DNA of 64,000 nucleotides from Nocardiopsis eucommiae (lineage in GTDB: Bacteria; Actinomycetota; Actinomycetes; Streptosporangiales; Streptosporangiaceae). This document shows, piece after piece, positions 9,902-23,945 of the stretch (within the stretch, counting starts at the first letter, position 1; each line of letters opens with the position of its first letter). The notes under the pieces were generated by a model. The model did no database searches. It was not told the origin of the DNA and was given only the letters and a program-made list of their open reading frames with translations. The position numbers were made by a program, and so were the translations under genes. The stretch spans positions 558,001-622,000 of the forward strand of contig CP074402.1 in assembly GCA_018388625.1 (NCBI GenBank), read 5' to 3'.

Positions 9902-11353
9902 GTGAACGCACCGACTCCCTCCTCCACTGACGAGCAACGACGCCCCAAGGGCGCGGTGGACCGCTACTTCCGCGTGTCCGAGCGCGGCTCCACCATCGGC
10001 ACTGAGGTCCGCGGTGGCATGGCGACCTTCTTCGCCATGGCGTACATCGTCGTCCTCAACCCACTGATCATCGGTACCGCCGAGGACGTCAACGGCGACA
10101 CCCTGGGCATCCCCGGCGTCGCCGCGATGACGGCCCTGGTCGCCGCGCTCTCCTGCGTGCTCATGGGCGTGGTCAGCCGTTACCCCTTCGCCATCGCGGC
10201 GGGCATGGGCCTCAACGCCGTGGTCGCCTACGGCATCGCGCCGCTCATGTCCTGGGCCGACGTCTTCCTGCTGATCATCATCGAGGGCGTCGTCCTGCTC
10301 ATCCTCGTGCTGACCGGCTTCCGCACCGCGGTCTTCGCCGCGATCCCGCCCGGTCTCAAGGTGGCCATCGCGGTCGGTGTGGGCCTCTTCCTGGCACTCA
10401 TCGGACTGGTCAACGCCGGTTTCGTGCAGGCCGGTGAGGGCACCCCGGTCCAGCTCGGCGACGGCGGCCTCAACGGCTGGCCGATCCTCATCTTCGTCAT
10501 CGGCCTGCTCCTGAGCATCGGCCTCTACGTGCGCAACGTGCGCGGCGCGCTGCTCATCGGCATCGTGGCCACCACGTTCGTCGCCATCGCGGTGGAGACG
10601 CTCCTCGGTGACGGCGCCGACGCCCTCGGGTGGGGCCTGACCGTGCCGAGCCTGCCCACCAGCCCCGGCGACCTGGTCGCGCTCCCGGACGTCTCCCTGC
10701 TGGGCCTGTTCCTCGACGGCGGGCTGGCCGGTCGCTTCTCCGACGTGGGCGTGGCCACCGTCGTCATGCTCATCTTCACCCTGCTGCTGGCGGACTTCTT
10801 CGACACCATGGGCACCATGGTCGGTGTGGCGCACCAGGGCGGGCTGGCCGACGAGGACGGCAACATCGAGGGCACCCGTGAGGTGCTGGTCGCGGACTCC
10901 CTGGGCACGGTCCTGGGCGGCATCGGCTCCGCCTCGGTCGCCACCCTCTACGCGGAGTCCGCCGCCGGTGTCGGTGAGGGCGCCCGAACGGGTATCGCCC
11001 CGATCGTCACCGGTGCGATGTTCCTGGTCGCGACCCTGTTTACGCCGCTGGTCACCCTGGTTCCGTTCGAGGCGGCCACCCCGGTCCTGGTGATCGTGGG
11101 CTTCATGATGATGACCCAGGTGACCAACATCGACTTCAAGGACCCGGCCATCGGCATCGGTTCCTTCCTGGCGATCATCATGATGCCGTTCACCTACTCG
11201 ATCGCCAACGGCATCGGGTTCGGCCTGCTCGCCTTCGCCTTCGTCATGCTGGTCACGGGCCGTGGCCGCCGCGTGCACCCGCTCCTGTGGCTGATCTCGG
11301 TGATCTTCCTGATCCACTTCGCGGAGGCGCCGATCTACGCGCTGATCGGGTGA
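9902..11353 (+). CDS. NCS2 family purine permease, AzgA-like
   Basis: 483 residues, 12 or so membrane helices. Diagnostic segments are AGMGLNAVVAYGIA, DFFDTMGTMVGVAHQGGL and ADSLGTVLGGIGSASVATLY, which place it in the AzgA-type branch of NCS2 transporters that import adenine, guanine or hypoxanthine with protons. The hydrophilic N-terminus begins VNAPTPSSTDEQ; I chose the GTG at 9902 because the upstream in-frame ATG (9827) would add an implausible cysteine-rich leader. The 150-base leader is less G+C-rich than the surroundings but I see no purine riboswitch in it. A strong terminator follows. Confidence 0.9.
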   Translation: MNAPTPSSTDEQRRPKGAVDRYFRVSERGSTIGTEVRGGMATFFAMAYIVVLNPLIIGTAEDVNGDTLGIPGVAAMTALVAALSCVLMGVVSRYPFAIAAGMGLNAVVAYGIAPLMSWADVFLLIIIEGVVLLILVLTGFRTAVFAAIPPGLKVAIAVGVGLFLALIGLVNAGFVQAGEGTPVQLGDGGLNGWPILIFVIGLLLSIGLYVRNVRGALLIGIVATTFVAIAVETLLGDGADALGWGLTVPSLPTSPGDLVALPDVSLLGLFLDGGLAGRFSDVGVATVVMLIFTLLLADFFDTMGTMVGVAHQGGLADEDGNIEGTREVLVADSLGTVLGGIGSASVATLYAESAAGVGEGARTGIAPIVTGAMFLVATLFTPLVTLVPFEAATPVLVIVGFMMMTQVTNIDFKDPAIGIGSFLAIIMMPFTYSIANGIGFGLLAFAFVMLVTGRGRRVHPLLWLISVIFLIHFAEAPIYALIG

Positions 11354-11384
11354 CCTCCTGATCCGCTGAGCCGTGTCGGACCCC

Positions 11385-11416
11385 GGGCCGACGTCCCCGA
11401 GCGGGGGCGTCGGCCC
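11385..11416 (+). terminator. Intrinsic terminator of the NCS2 permease gene
   Basis: GGGCCGACG pairs with CGTCGGCCC, and inner CCCC pairs with GGGG around a four-base loop, beginning 31 bases after the stop. Confidence 0.8.
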
Positions 11417-11562
11417 GAGTCGTGTACCAGGGGAGGGGAATGCGGGGCGGGGTGGGTATCGTTGCGTGAAGTGATGAGTCAACGCCGTTTACTTCTCTGC
11501 CCCCGAAACCACGTCCCGGTGGTCGCCTCCGCCCCTCCCCGGTGTCCGACGGGGAGGGACTG

Positions 11563-12830
11563 ATGCGCCGCATCGCGATGTTCCGTTCCCTGGGCGTGCG
11601 CAACTACCGCATCTACGCGCTCGGTCAGCTGGTCTCCAACCCCGGCACCTGGATGCAGCGCATCGCCCAGGACTGGCTGGTCCTCCAACTCAGCGGAGGC
11701 AGCGGTATCGCGCTGGGAATGACCACCGCGCTCCAGTTCCTGCCCATGCTCTTCCTCGGGCTGTGGGGCGGCGCGATGGTCGACCGCTTCGACAAGCGCA
11801 GGCTCCTGATCATCACCCAGGCCAGCATGGGCGTGCTCGCCGTCGGCCTCGGTGTCCTGGCCACGCTCGGCGCGGCCGAGGTCTGGCACGTCTACCTGTT
11901 CGCCCTCGGCCTCGGCCTGATCACCGTGCTCGACAACCCGGGGCGCCAGGCCTTCGTCCCGGAGATGGTCGACCGGGACCTGCTGCCCAACGCGATCGCC
12001 CTGAACAGCGCCAGCTTCCAGCTCGGCCGCGTCACCGGCCCCGCCGTCGCCGGAGTGCTGATCGGCCTGGTCGGCAGCGGACCGGTGTTCATGGTCAACG
12101 GGCTCTCGTTCGCCTTCACCATCGTCGCCCTGCTGCTGATCCGCACCGCCGACCTCAACCCCACAGAACGCGTCCCGCGCGGCAAGGGGCAGATCCGCGA
12201 GGGCCTGCGCTACATCGGGGGCAGACGCGACCTGGTCCTGCTGCTGGTCCTCGCCGGGGCCGTGCAGTTCTTCGGCGCCAACGCGCAGAACCAGATCGCC
12301 CTCATGGTCAACAACGTGTTCGAGGCCGGGGCGACCGCCTTCGGCGTGGCCGCCGCCGCGCTCGCGGTGGGCGCGCTGGCCGGGGCCCTGCTGGCCGCGC
12401 GCCGTGAGCACCCGCGCCTGAAGCTGGTACTGATCGGCGCGATGGGCTTCGGTGCGACCCAGCTCGTGGCGGGACTGATGCCCGGCTACGTCGCGTTCGT
12501 TCTGGTCCTGGTCCCGATGGGCGTGCTCTTCATGACCTTCGTGACCACGCTCAACGCCACCTTCCAGCTGAGCGTCGACCCCCAGATGCGCGGCCGGGTC
12601 ATGAGCATGTTCCTGCTGGTGTTCATGGGTGTGGCCCCGATCGGCGCGCCCGTGGTGGGCCTGATCGCGGACGCCTTCGGACCCCAGGCCAGCCTCCTCA
12701 CGGGCGGCGCGGTGACCACCGTCGTGGTCGGCGTGCTCACGGTGCTGCTGATGCGCGTCAGGGGCGTGGCCGCGCGCGACCTGCTGCCCCGGCGGCGGCG
12801 CGGATCCGGACCCGCGGGATCAGGCGGTGA
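11563..12830 (+). CDS. MFS transporter, MFS_3 (EntS-like) family (probable 3' frameshift)
   Basis: About 422 residues. It opens FRSLGVRNYRIYALGQLVSN with PGTWMQRIAQDWLVL, the typical start of MFS_3 exporters. GGGAGGG just before the ATG at 11563 supports this start over the GTG at 11542. As printed, the frame continues to 12993 with a hydrophilic tail that is simply the antisense of the next gene. One more C in the run at 12787-12790 would end the protein at TGA 12828-12830, overlapping the convergent exporter by 11 bases; this repair is inferred. Substrate unknown; a siderophore or drug is the family-level guess. Confidence 0.75.
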
Positions 12831-13551
12831 CCACCCGGGTGACCATGGAGACCGAGCTGACCGCGAGCAGCACCAGCACGGTACGGCGGAACAGCTCGGC
12901 GTCCAGCCTGCGGAACAGGCGCTCACCCACGAGGGTGCCGATCAGCAGGGCGGGGACACCGACCACCAGCAGGCCTCCGACCTGCGGCGTTAGCTGACCG
13001 CCGAAGCCGAACCCCACCAGCGTCGCCACGCTCGTCGCGGAGAACGTCACGGCGAGTGTGGCCCGCTGCACCCGGGGTTCCAGTTCGGCCAGCCGCGAGC
13101 CCTGGAGCCCGGCCACCATCAGCGGGCCGTCGATCGCCGTGGAGGCGAACGCGGCACCCGAGAGCGCGCTCATCCCGGCCACCGCCCCCATGCCGCCCGG
13201 GATACGCACCCTGCGCCACACCAGGACGGTGCCGAGGACGACCGTCACCGCGATCAGCACCAGCAGGACCTGCTCGGAGAGCACGTTGAGCGCCCACAGC
13301 CCGAACGGCACCCCCGCCAGGGCGCACACGAGCAACAGGACGGCGGACCGCCGGTCCACGTGCGCCCGGTCCCGCAGCGCGACCCACAGGTTCAGCGGGA
13401 CCGCCAGGGTCGCGGAGACCACCACCGCCGTGACCGGGTCCAGGAGCAGGGCCAGCGGCGGCACGGCGGCCAGGGAGAACCCGAAGCCCGCCGTGATACG
13501 GATCAGTGCGGCGAGCGTCAGGACCACGAACACACAGGCGAGGACGTACAC
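12820..13551 (-). CDS. TauE/SafE (TSUP) family membrane transporter
   Basis: 243 residues, about eight hydrophobic segments. ITAGFGFSLAAVPPLALLLDP and the second-half repeat with ALSGAAFASTAIDGP are typical of the TSUP family, whose members move sulfite, sulfoacetate or other organosulfur anions. The start is uncertain: GTG at 13551 gives the normal family length, while the frame is open further upstream without a better start. The gene is divergent from the ThpR gene and convergent with the MFS gene. Substrate unknown. Confidence 0.75.
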   Translation of the reverse strand: MYVLACVFVVLTLAALIRITAGFGFSLAAVPPLALLLDPVTAVVVSATLAVPLNLWVALRDRAHVDRRSAVLLLVCALAGVPFGLWALNVLSEQVLLVLIAVTVVLGTVLVWRRVRIPGGMGAVAGMSALSGAAFASTAIDGPLMVAGLQGSRLAELEPRVQRATLAVTFSATSVATLVGFGFGGQLTPQVGGLLVVGVPALLIGTLVGERLFRRLDAELFRRTVLVLLAVSSVSMVTRVVTA

Positions 13552-13608
13552 GGAGGCGGCTCTCAGGACGAGGTGGCGGGCGGCGGGGGTCGAAGGGATG
13601 ATGATGTC

Positions 13609-14197
13609 ATGACCCTGTTCGTCGCGCTCTGGCCGCCCGACCAGGTCCGGGACCGTCTGGAACGGGCGGTGCGCGCCGCCCGCCCCACCGCGCCGGAACT
13701 GCGCTGGAGCCCGCCGGAGCGCTGGCACCTCACCCTGGTCTTCCTGGGGAGCCCGCCGTGCCCGTCGCGGAGCTCTCCACCGCGCTGGGGCGGGCCCTGG
13801 AGGGGTGGCCGCCTCCCGAACTGGCCCTCGACGGCTGGGGCGTCTTCCCCGAACGGACGGGCTGGGGCATCGCGCGTCCGTCGTGTGGGCGGGGGTGCGG
13901 GGCCACGGGCTCCCGGAGCTCGCCGGGGTCCTGACCGACGCGGCCCGTGACGCGGGCGTGCCCGTCTCGTCACGCCCCTTCGTGCCCCACGTCACCCTCG
14001 CCCGTGCCCGCCGCCCCCGCGACGTGACCCGGACCCTGCGTGCCCTGGGCCCGGCGCCCGCCACCGGCTGGCGGGCCGACCGGGTCTCCCTCGTCGAGAG
14101 CCGCCCGTCGGGGCCGGACCGCTACCGGACCGTCCGGAGCTGGGGACTACCCTGGGGTAGCGAATCCCAACGAGCACCGGAGCGGGGCACGTCATGA
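13609..14197 (+). CDS. thpR: RNA 2',3'-cyclic phosphodiesterase ThpR (2H family; two frameshifts)
   Basis: About 196 residues after repair. The two HxTx motifs that define 2H phosphoesterases are present: HLTLVFLG in the first half and HVTLAR in the second. MTLFVALWPPDQVRDRL is the standard N-terminus. The enzyme opens 2',3'-cyclic phosphates in RNA. Runs at 13746-13749 and 13864-13867 are each one G short; repaired, the middle reads LGEPAVPVAELSTALGRAL and later SVVWAGVRGHGLPEL. The ATG at 13609 has AAGGGA ten bases before it. The stop overlaps the ATG of a tiny membrane-protein gene. Confidence 0.85.
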
Positions 14198-14292
14198 GCA
14201 TGCTCACCAACAACCGCAAGCAGCGCTGGCTGCTGCCAGTGGTGCTCGGTTCGATCATGCTCATCGTGGTCCTGGGAGCCCTCTTCGGCTGA
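14194..14292 (+). CDS. 32-residue single-pass membrane protein
   Basis: A short frame starts with the ATG that overlaps the ThpR stop (ATGA). It encodes a basic head MSMLTNNRKQRW and one hydrophobic helix LLPVVLGSIMLIVVLGALFG. Such a clean basic-then-hydrophobic layout, translational coupling to the gene before it and codon use like its neighbours support a real small protein. The function is unknown; GAGCGGGG upstream could be a weak ribosome site. Confidence 0.55.
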   Translation: MSMLTNNRKQRWLLPVVLGSIMLIVVLGALFG

Positions 14293-14298
14293 GCCGGC

Positions 14299-14331
14299 TT
14301 GACCCTGACACCGGTGTCAGGGTCCTAACGT
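14299..14331 (+). promoter_or_regulatory. MerR-type promoter with a 24-bp perfect palindrome
   Basis: A -35 box TTGACC (14299-14304) is followed by a 24-bp perfect palindrome (14301-14324; half-site GACCCTGACACC) and a -10-like CCTAAC or TAACGT, giving the long 19-21 base spacer typical of MerR-activated promoters. The MFS ATG lies only 8-10 bases further on, so the transcript is probably leaderless. The MerR gene two positions downstream is the likely regulator. Confidence 0.8.
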
Positions 14332-14338
14332 CCGGGCC

Positions 14339-15533
14339 ATGACCACTTCCACGCTCCGTTCCGGCTGGCTCGCGTGCCTGGCCCTGACCGCGTTCGCGGT
14401 CGGGACCGACGACCTCGTCATCGCCGGACTCCTGCCGGTCATCGCCCTGGACCTCGACGTCGGCGTCGCCGCGGCGGGGCAGCTCGTGACCGTCTTCTCC
14501 CTCACCTACGCCGTGGCGGCCCCTCCGTTGGCAGTGGTCACCGCCCGGATGCCCCGCCGCACCCTCCTCCTCGGCGGACTCGCGGTGTTCGCCCTGGTCA
14601 ACCTGGTCACCGCCCTCGCGCCCACGTACACCGCCCTCATGGCACTGCGGGTGCTCGCCGCCCTGGTCGCCGCCGCCCTCACCCCGGCCGCCTTCTCCAT
14701 GGCGGCCCGGCTCGCCCCGTCCGGACACACCGGAGGCGCGGTGGGCGCCGTCGCCGCGGGGCTGACCGTCGCCCTCTTCCTGGGGGTGCCGATCGGCGCG
14801 CTGCTGGGCTCCGCGTTCGGTTGGCGCTCGGCCTTCGTGGCCGTCGCGCTGCTCACCGGCGCGGTCCTGCTCGCCTCCCTCCGGTACCTGCCCCCGCTCC
14901 CGGGGGCGCCCGAGGCGGGGCTCCGCGCACAGCTGCGCCACCTGGGCCGTCCCGCGATCCTGACCTGTGTCACCGGGACCGTCGCCGGGGCCACCTGCGG
15001 CTTCATGACCTACACCTACGTCGCCCCGATCACCCGCGACCTCACCGGAACCGGCGGCGCGGCCCTGGCCCCGCTGATCGCGGTGGTGGGCGCCGCGGGG
15101 CCGTCGGGACCTTCCTGTGCGGGAGGGCCACCGACCGTTGGGGCGCCGACCGGGTCCTGCTCGGCACCTTCGCCGGGATGGTCGGGAACAGCCTCCTCCT
15201 GGTCCTGCTGGCGCTCCCCACCAGCGTGCCGACCTGGGCCCTGGCAGGTGTCCTCGCCCTGTGGGGGTTCGCGGCCTGGGGGTTCGCCGCGCCGATGAGC
15301 GCCCGGCTGCTGTTCCTGGCCGGGAACGCGGGCACCGAGGCCCTCGCCCTCAACACCGGAGGGCTGTACGTGGGCACGGCGGTGGCCGGGGCCCTGGGCG
15401 GCGCGGTCGTCGCGGGGTACGGGGAGCGGGGGTCCCGGTGGCCGCCACCGCCGTGGGCCTGGCCGCGCTGGGGTTCATGGCGCTCTCCGTGCGCTGGTTC
15501 CCCACCAGCGGGCACCGCGAGAGGGTTTCGTAG
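14339..15533 (+). CDS. MFS exporter, DHA1 (AraJ/CmlA-like) family (two frameshifts)
   Basis: About 398 residues and 12 helices. The N-terminus FAVGTDDLVIAGLLPVIA and LDVGVAAAGQLVTVFSLTYA match DHA1 drug or sugar efflux proteins of the AraJ/CmlA type. Runs at 15097-15100 and 15428-15432 are one G short; after repair the frame reads AAGAVGTFLCGRATDRWG and GVPVAATAVGLAALGF to a TAG at 15533. It lies immediately behind a MerR-type promoter and ahead of a MerR gene, so it is probably induced by the compound it exports. Confidence 0.85.
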
Positions 15534-15539
15534 TCTGGT

Positions 15540-15563
15540 GGGGCCGCGCGCCCGCGCGGCCCC
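15540..15563 (+). terminator. Hairpin between the MFS and MerR genes
   Basis: GGGGCCGCG pairs with CGCGGCCCC around a six-base loop, 7 bases after the MFS stop. It may end most transcripts and reduce readthrough into the MerR gene. Confidence 0.6.
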
Positions 15564-15580
15564 ACCAGGTCGGAGAAGGT

Positions 15581-15934
15581 ATGCGCATCGGAGAGCTCGC
15601 CGAACGCACGGGCGCCAGCCCGCGCTCCCTGCGGTACTACGAGCAGCGCGGACTGCTCACCTCGGAGAGGGCGGCCAACGGCTACCGCGAGTACGGTCCC
15701 GAGGCCCTGGACCGGGTGCGCAACATCCGCCTTCTCCTCGAAAGCGGGCTGACCTCCGAGGACGTGCGGGAACTCCAGGACTGCCTGGAGCTGGACCTGG
15801 TCCGCGAACCCGCCTGCGCGGAGGCCGTGGCGCTCTACGAGCAGAGGCTCCGGGCGGTCCGGGAACGCATCGAGGAGCTTACCGCCACCGAGCGCCGGAT
15901 CGAACGCCAACTCGCGGAGGAGACCGGGACCTAG
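15581..15934 (+). CDS. MerR family transcriptional regulator
   Basis: 117 residues. MRIGELAERTGASPRSLRYY followed by EQRGLLTSERAANGYREYG is the MerR winged helix-turn-helix, and the C-terminal half is the long dimerisation helix, with no separate ligand domain. Two cysteines (in LQDCLEL and EPACAEA) are spaced roughly as in metal- or redox-sensing members, but I cannot assign a ligand. The size and the palindromic long-spacer promoter ahead of the preceding MFS gene point to local activation of that pump. GGAGAAGG upstream is a good ribosome site. The stop overlaps the convergent gene's stop (CTAG). Confidence 0.9.
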   Translation: MRIGELAERTGASPRSLRYYEQRGLLTSERAANGYREYGPEALDRVRNIRLLLESGLTSEDVRELQDCLELDLVREPACAEAVALYEQRLRAVRERIEELTATERRIERQLAEETGT

Positions 15935-16656
15935 GCCCGTGCTCGGGTGAGGGAGACCGCGTGGGCCACCAGGGCGGCGTTGTCGTGGGCCTCCGTGCCG
16001 TCCGGCAGCCGCATCGTGTCCTCCAGGCCGATCCGGATGTCCAGGCCCTCCTCCACGGCCTGTTCCAGAACCGGCCAGGCCGTCGCGTCCACGCCGTGCA
16101 GCATCCGGGGGACGCGTACCCGGCCCCGGTCCAGCACGCGGGCGATCGCCTCCGTGTTGCGCCGGGCGTCCTCCACCGCCACCTGGGTCGGCTCCACCAG
16201 CACGGCCGCCACCTCCGGCCCGGTCGCGACCAGGATGCGGGCCGCGTCCACCGTCCACACCCCCGCCTCCACGGCCACCCGGCGGTCACGCAGGAGCTGG
16301 ACCAGGTCCACCGACCCCGGCTCGTGCAGGTTCACCGACACCGAGTCGGGCAACGCCGGGGAGGGCCATCTGTGCACCAGGTCGTACCGGCGCCAGGGGT
16401 CGGACTCCGCCGACAGCGCGGTGGTCAGCGACACCGGGACGTCGGGCCCGTCCGCGCGCATCCGCTCCATCAGCGCCGCCACCACCTGCGGCTCCAACGA
16501 CTCCGCTCCCCGGGGGTCGCGGGGATGGATGTGGACGGCGGTGGCGCCCGCCGCCACCACGGCGTGCGCGTCGGTGACGAGCTGGTCGACGGAGACGGGC
16601 AGCGCCGGGTGCGCACCCGGACGCCGGTCACCGTTGAGACAGGCGACGATCCTCAT
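15931..16656 (-). CDS. Beta-keto acid cleavage enzyme (BKACE/Kce family)
   Basis: 241 residues. The family converts a beta-keto acid plus acetyl-CoA into acetoacetate and a CoA ester, as in 3-keto-5-aminohexanoate cleavage in lysine fermentation. VHIHPRD supplies the paired zinc histidines, and SVDQLVTDAHAVVAAGATAV is the usual lead-in. The protein is shorter than the common 270-310 residues. I start at the ATG at 16656, which has AAGGAG at a good distance; an upstream start would add a non-conserved leader. Natural substrate unknown. There is no lysine-fermentation operon around it. Confidence 0.8.
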   Translation of the reverse strand: MRIVACLNGDRRPGAHPALPVSVDQLVTDAHAVVAAGATAVHIHPRDPRGAESLEPQVVAALMERMRADGPDVPVSLTTALSAESDPWRRYDLVHRWPSPALPDSVSVNLHEPGSVDLVQLLRDRRVAVEAGVWTVDAARILVATGPEVAAVLVEPTQVAVEDARRNTEAIARVLDRGRVRVPRMLHGVDATAWPVLEQAVEEGLDIRIGLEDTMRLPDGTEAHDNAALVAHAVSLTRARA

Positions 16657-16747
16657 GAGGTCTCTCCTTGCGCGCTCTCTCTGCGGAATGTTCCCGCTCG
16701 CACCCGGGTGCAAGCCCCGGGCCGTCCGCCCTGGCAGGATGGCGGGC

Positions 16748-17817
16748 ATGAGAAGCTCCCTGACCCTCGTCGCGGCGGCCCTGTTCGCGTTGGCCCCGAC
16801 GGCCTCCGCCGTGGCCGCCCCCGTTGACCCCGACGACGGGACGGGCGGGGTCGACTACCCGCGCGGTGGTGAGGGCCCCGAGGGTTCGGAGATCGCCTTC
16901 GAGTTCCAGGACGACCGCATCTCCGAGTCCAGCGGGCTGGCTCCCTCGCTGCTGCACGAGGGCGTGTGGTGGACGCACAACGACAGCGGCGACCACCCCT
17001 CGGAGGTCTACGCGGTCGACGAGGACGGCGAGACGCTCGCGACCGTCACCCTGAACATCGAGCGCCGTGACTGGGAGGCGATCAGCGTCGCCCAGGGCCC
17101 TGAGGGGGTGCCCACGGTCTTCGTGGGCGACATCGGTGACAACTTCGGCGGCGGCTGGCCGAACATTCGGGTGTACCACTTCGCCGAACCCGAGGTCCTG
17201 GGCGACGCCGTCCTGGACCCGTCGGTGTTCACGTTCACCTACGAGGACGGGGGCGTGACGCCGAGGGGATGATGATCGACCCTCGGAGCGGTCGCATCCA
17301 CGTGGTGTCCAAGGAGTTCGCGGGCAGCGTCTACGCCGCGCCGGAGAACCTGGACCCCTCCGGGGAGAACGTCCTGACCAGGGTGGACTCCGCTCCGCTC
17401 TTCGCCACCGACGCCGCGTTCAGTCCGGACGGAACGCGCTACGCCATCCGCACCTACTGGGGTGTGAGCGTCTACGACGGGACCAACGGCGTGCCGGGAA
17501 GATCGGTGGGATCCTTCGACCTGCCGGAGATGGAGCAGGGCGAGTCGGTGGCCTTCACCCCGGACGGCACCGCGCTGATGGCGGGCACCGAGGGAGCGAA
17601 CTCCCCGGTCTGGCGCGTCCCGCTGTCGGGGGAACTGCTGCCCGACGCGGCGGCCGAAGCCGAGGTCGAGGCCTCACCCGCCGCCGACGAGGACGGGAGC
17701 GAGGACGAGGAGCCTCGGGAGTCCGGTGCCTCGGGCGCGCTCCCGCTCATCCTCGGAGGAGCCGCCGTGGCCGTGGTCCTGATCGGCGCCATCGGCCTCC
17801 TGGTCCGCCGCACCTGA
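16748..17817 (+). CDS. Secreted, membrane-anchored beta-propeller-like protein (one frameshift)
   Basis: About 356 residues after repair. A signal peptide (SLTLVAAALFALAPTASAVAA) is followed by DDRISESSGLAPSLLHEG and VWWTHNDSGD, a start seen in exported actinobacterial propeller-like proteins of unknown function. Later segments FVGDIGDNF and VAFTPDGTALMAGTEG look like blades. The C-terminus has an acidic linker and one hydrophobic helix ending LLVRRT, which would hold it in the membrane facing out. A G5 run at 17249-17253 is one base short; repaired it reads DGGRDAEGMMIDPRSG. The start could also be the ATG at 16739. Confidence 0.7.
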
Positions 17818-17858
17818 GTCTGCGGGGACCCGGGCGGGGGCCGACCCCGACGCCTCGA

Positions 17859-18865
17859 CTACTTCTCGGGCTGCGGGTCCAGGTAGTGCTCGCGGCAGAG
17901 GAAGGCGTGCCGGGAGAAGTCGGTGAAGACACCGTCCACGCCCGCGTCGAAGAAGGCCTCGTACTCGGCCGCGAAGCCGCCGTAGTCCTTCGGGTCGCCG
18001 TCCGAGCGCAGGTCCGTGGGCAGGAAGTGGTTCTCGCTGCGGAACGTGAAGGGGTGCACGACCAGGCCCGCCTCGTGGGCGTCCTTCACCAGGTCGGTGG
18101 GCTCGCCCAGGGATCCGTCCTCGTTGGTGGGGATCACCAGGCTCTTGTGCGGGCCGATGGCGTGCGCGAACGTCGCGACCTCGGCCAGGCCGTCCGGGGT
18201 CGTGTGGTGCAGCCAGTGCTCCTCGGTACCCATGAGATACACCAGCGGCAGCCCGGTCTCGGAGAGCTTGCGCAGGCTCTCGGCCTCGAAGGACTGGAGG
18301 AACACCGGGACCCTCGGCTCCTCGCCGACCAGCTCGGCCTCCCTCAGGGCGGCGATCAGCGGGGGTTCGAGGTCCAGGCCCTGCTCCACGTGGTGGGCGG
18401 GGTGCTTGGTCTCCGGGTAGATGCCGATCGGTCGGCCCAGCTCCTTGGTCAGGGAGAGGGCGAGCTCGATGACCTCCTGGAGGGTCGGGATGCCGTAGGT
18501 CCCGTCCATCACCGCGTTGTCCGGGCGGACCTCGGCCATGCGCTCGCGCGCCCGGAGCGTCCTGATCTCGGCCAGGGTGAAGTCCTGCGCGTAGAACCCC
18601 TCGACGGTGCGTCCGTCGATGGTCCGCTTGGTGCGCCGGTCCGCGAACTCGGGGCGGTCGGCCACGTCGGTGGTCTCACCGATCTCCTGCTCGTGGCGGC
18701 AGATCAGCTGGTGGTCCTTGGTGGCGACCAGGTCCATCTCGATGAAGTCGCCGCCGTGCCGGGCGCCCAGTTCGTACGAGGCCAACGTGTGCTCGGGCCG
18801 GTGACCCGAGGCCCCCGGTGGGAGATGATCTTGATGGGGAGTTCAGTCTTCTTGTTCCTGCGCAC
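17859..18865 (-). CDS. Glycerophosphodiester phosphodiesterase (GDPD family; one frameshift)
   Basis: About 335 residues. It hydrolyses glycerophosphodiesters to glycerol 3-phosphate and an alcohol. The catalytic histidine and arginine are in ISHRGASG and the acidic metal ligands in FIEMDLVATKD, with IYPETKH further on; the long insert resembles GlpQ. A C5 run at 18812-18816 (+ strand) is one base short and hides the HRG motif. With repair, the frame starts at GTG 18865. I see no signal peptide from that start, unlike periplasmic GlpQ, so it is probably cytoplasmic unless the start is wrong. A serC terminator lies just upstream. Confidence 0.85.
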
Positions 18866-18900
18866 AGTGGGACCGTCCTGGGAAACGATGAGCGGAAGTA

Positions 18901-18946
18901 GGAGAAGGAGGCCGACCCACGCGCGGCGGGTCGGCCTCCATTCTCC
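18901..18946 (-). terminator. Intrinsic terminator of serC
   Basis: A long stem: GGAGAAGGAGGCCGACCC pairs with GGGTCGGCCTCC-A-TTCTCC, one bulged base, nine-base loop. It lies between the serC stop (18990) and the GDPD start (18865), both on the minus strand, so the two genes are transcribed separately. Confidence 0.85.
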
Positions 18947-18989
18947 AGTGTCGCGGGACCGATTCAGGACGGTCCCCCGGTGGTCCCCG

Positions 18990-23941
<4,952 letters not shown>

Positions 23942-23945
23942 GAGT

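Noticed and set aside
18866..18960. Signal-peptide-like leader (WVGLLLLLPLIVSQ) in frame before the glycerophosphodiesterase
   Set aside because: It is the translation of the serC terminator stem and has no ATG, GTG or TTG in frame upstream, so I start at GTG 18865 instead.
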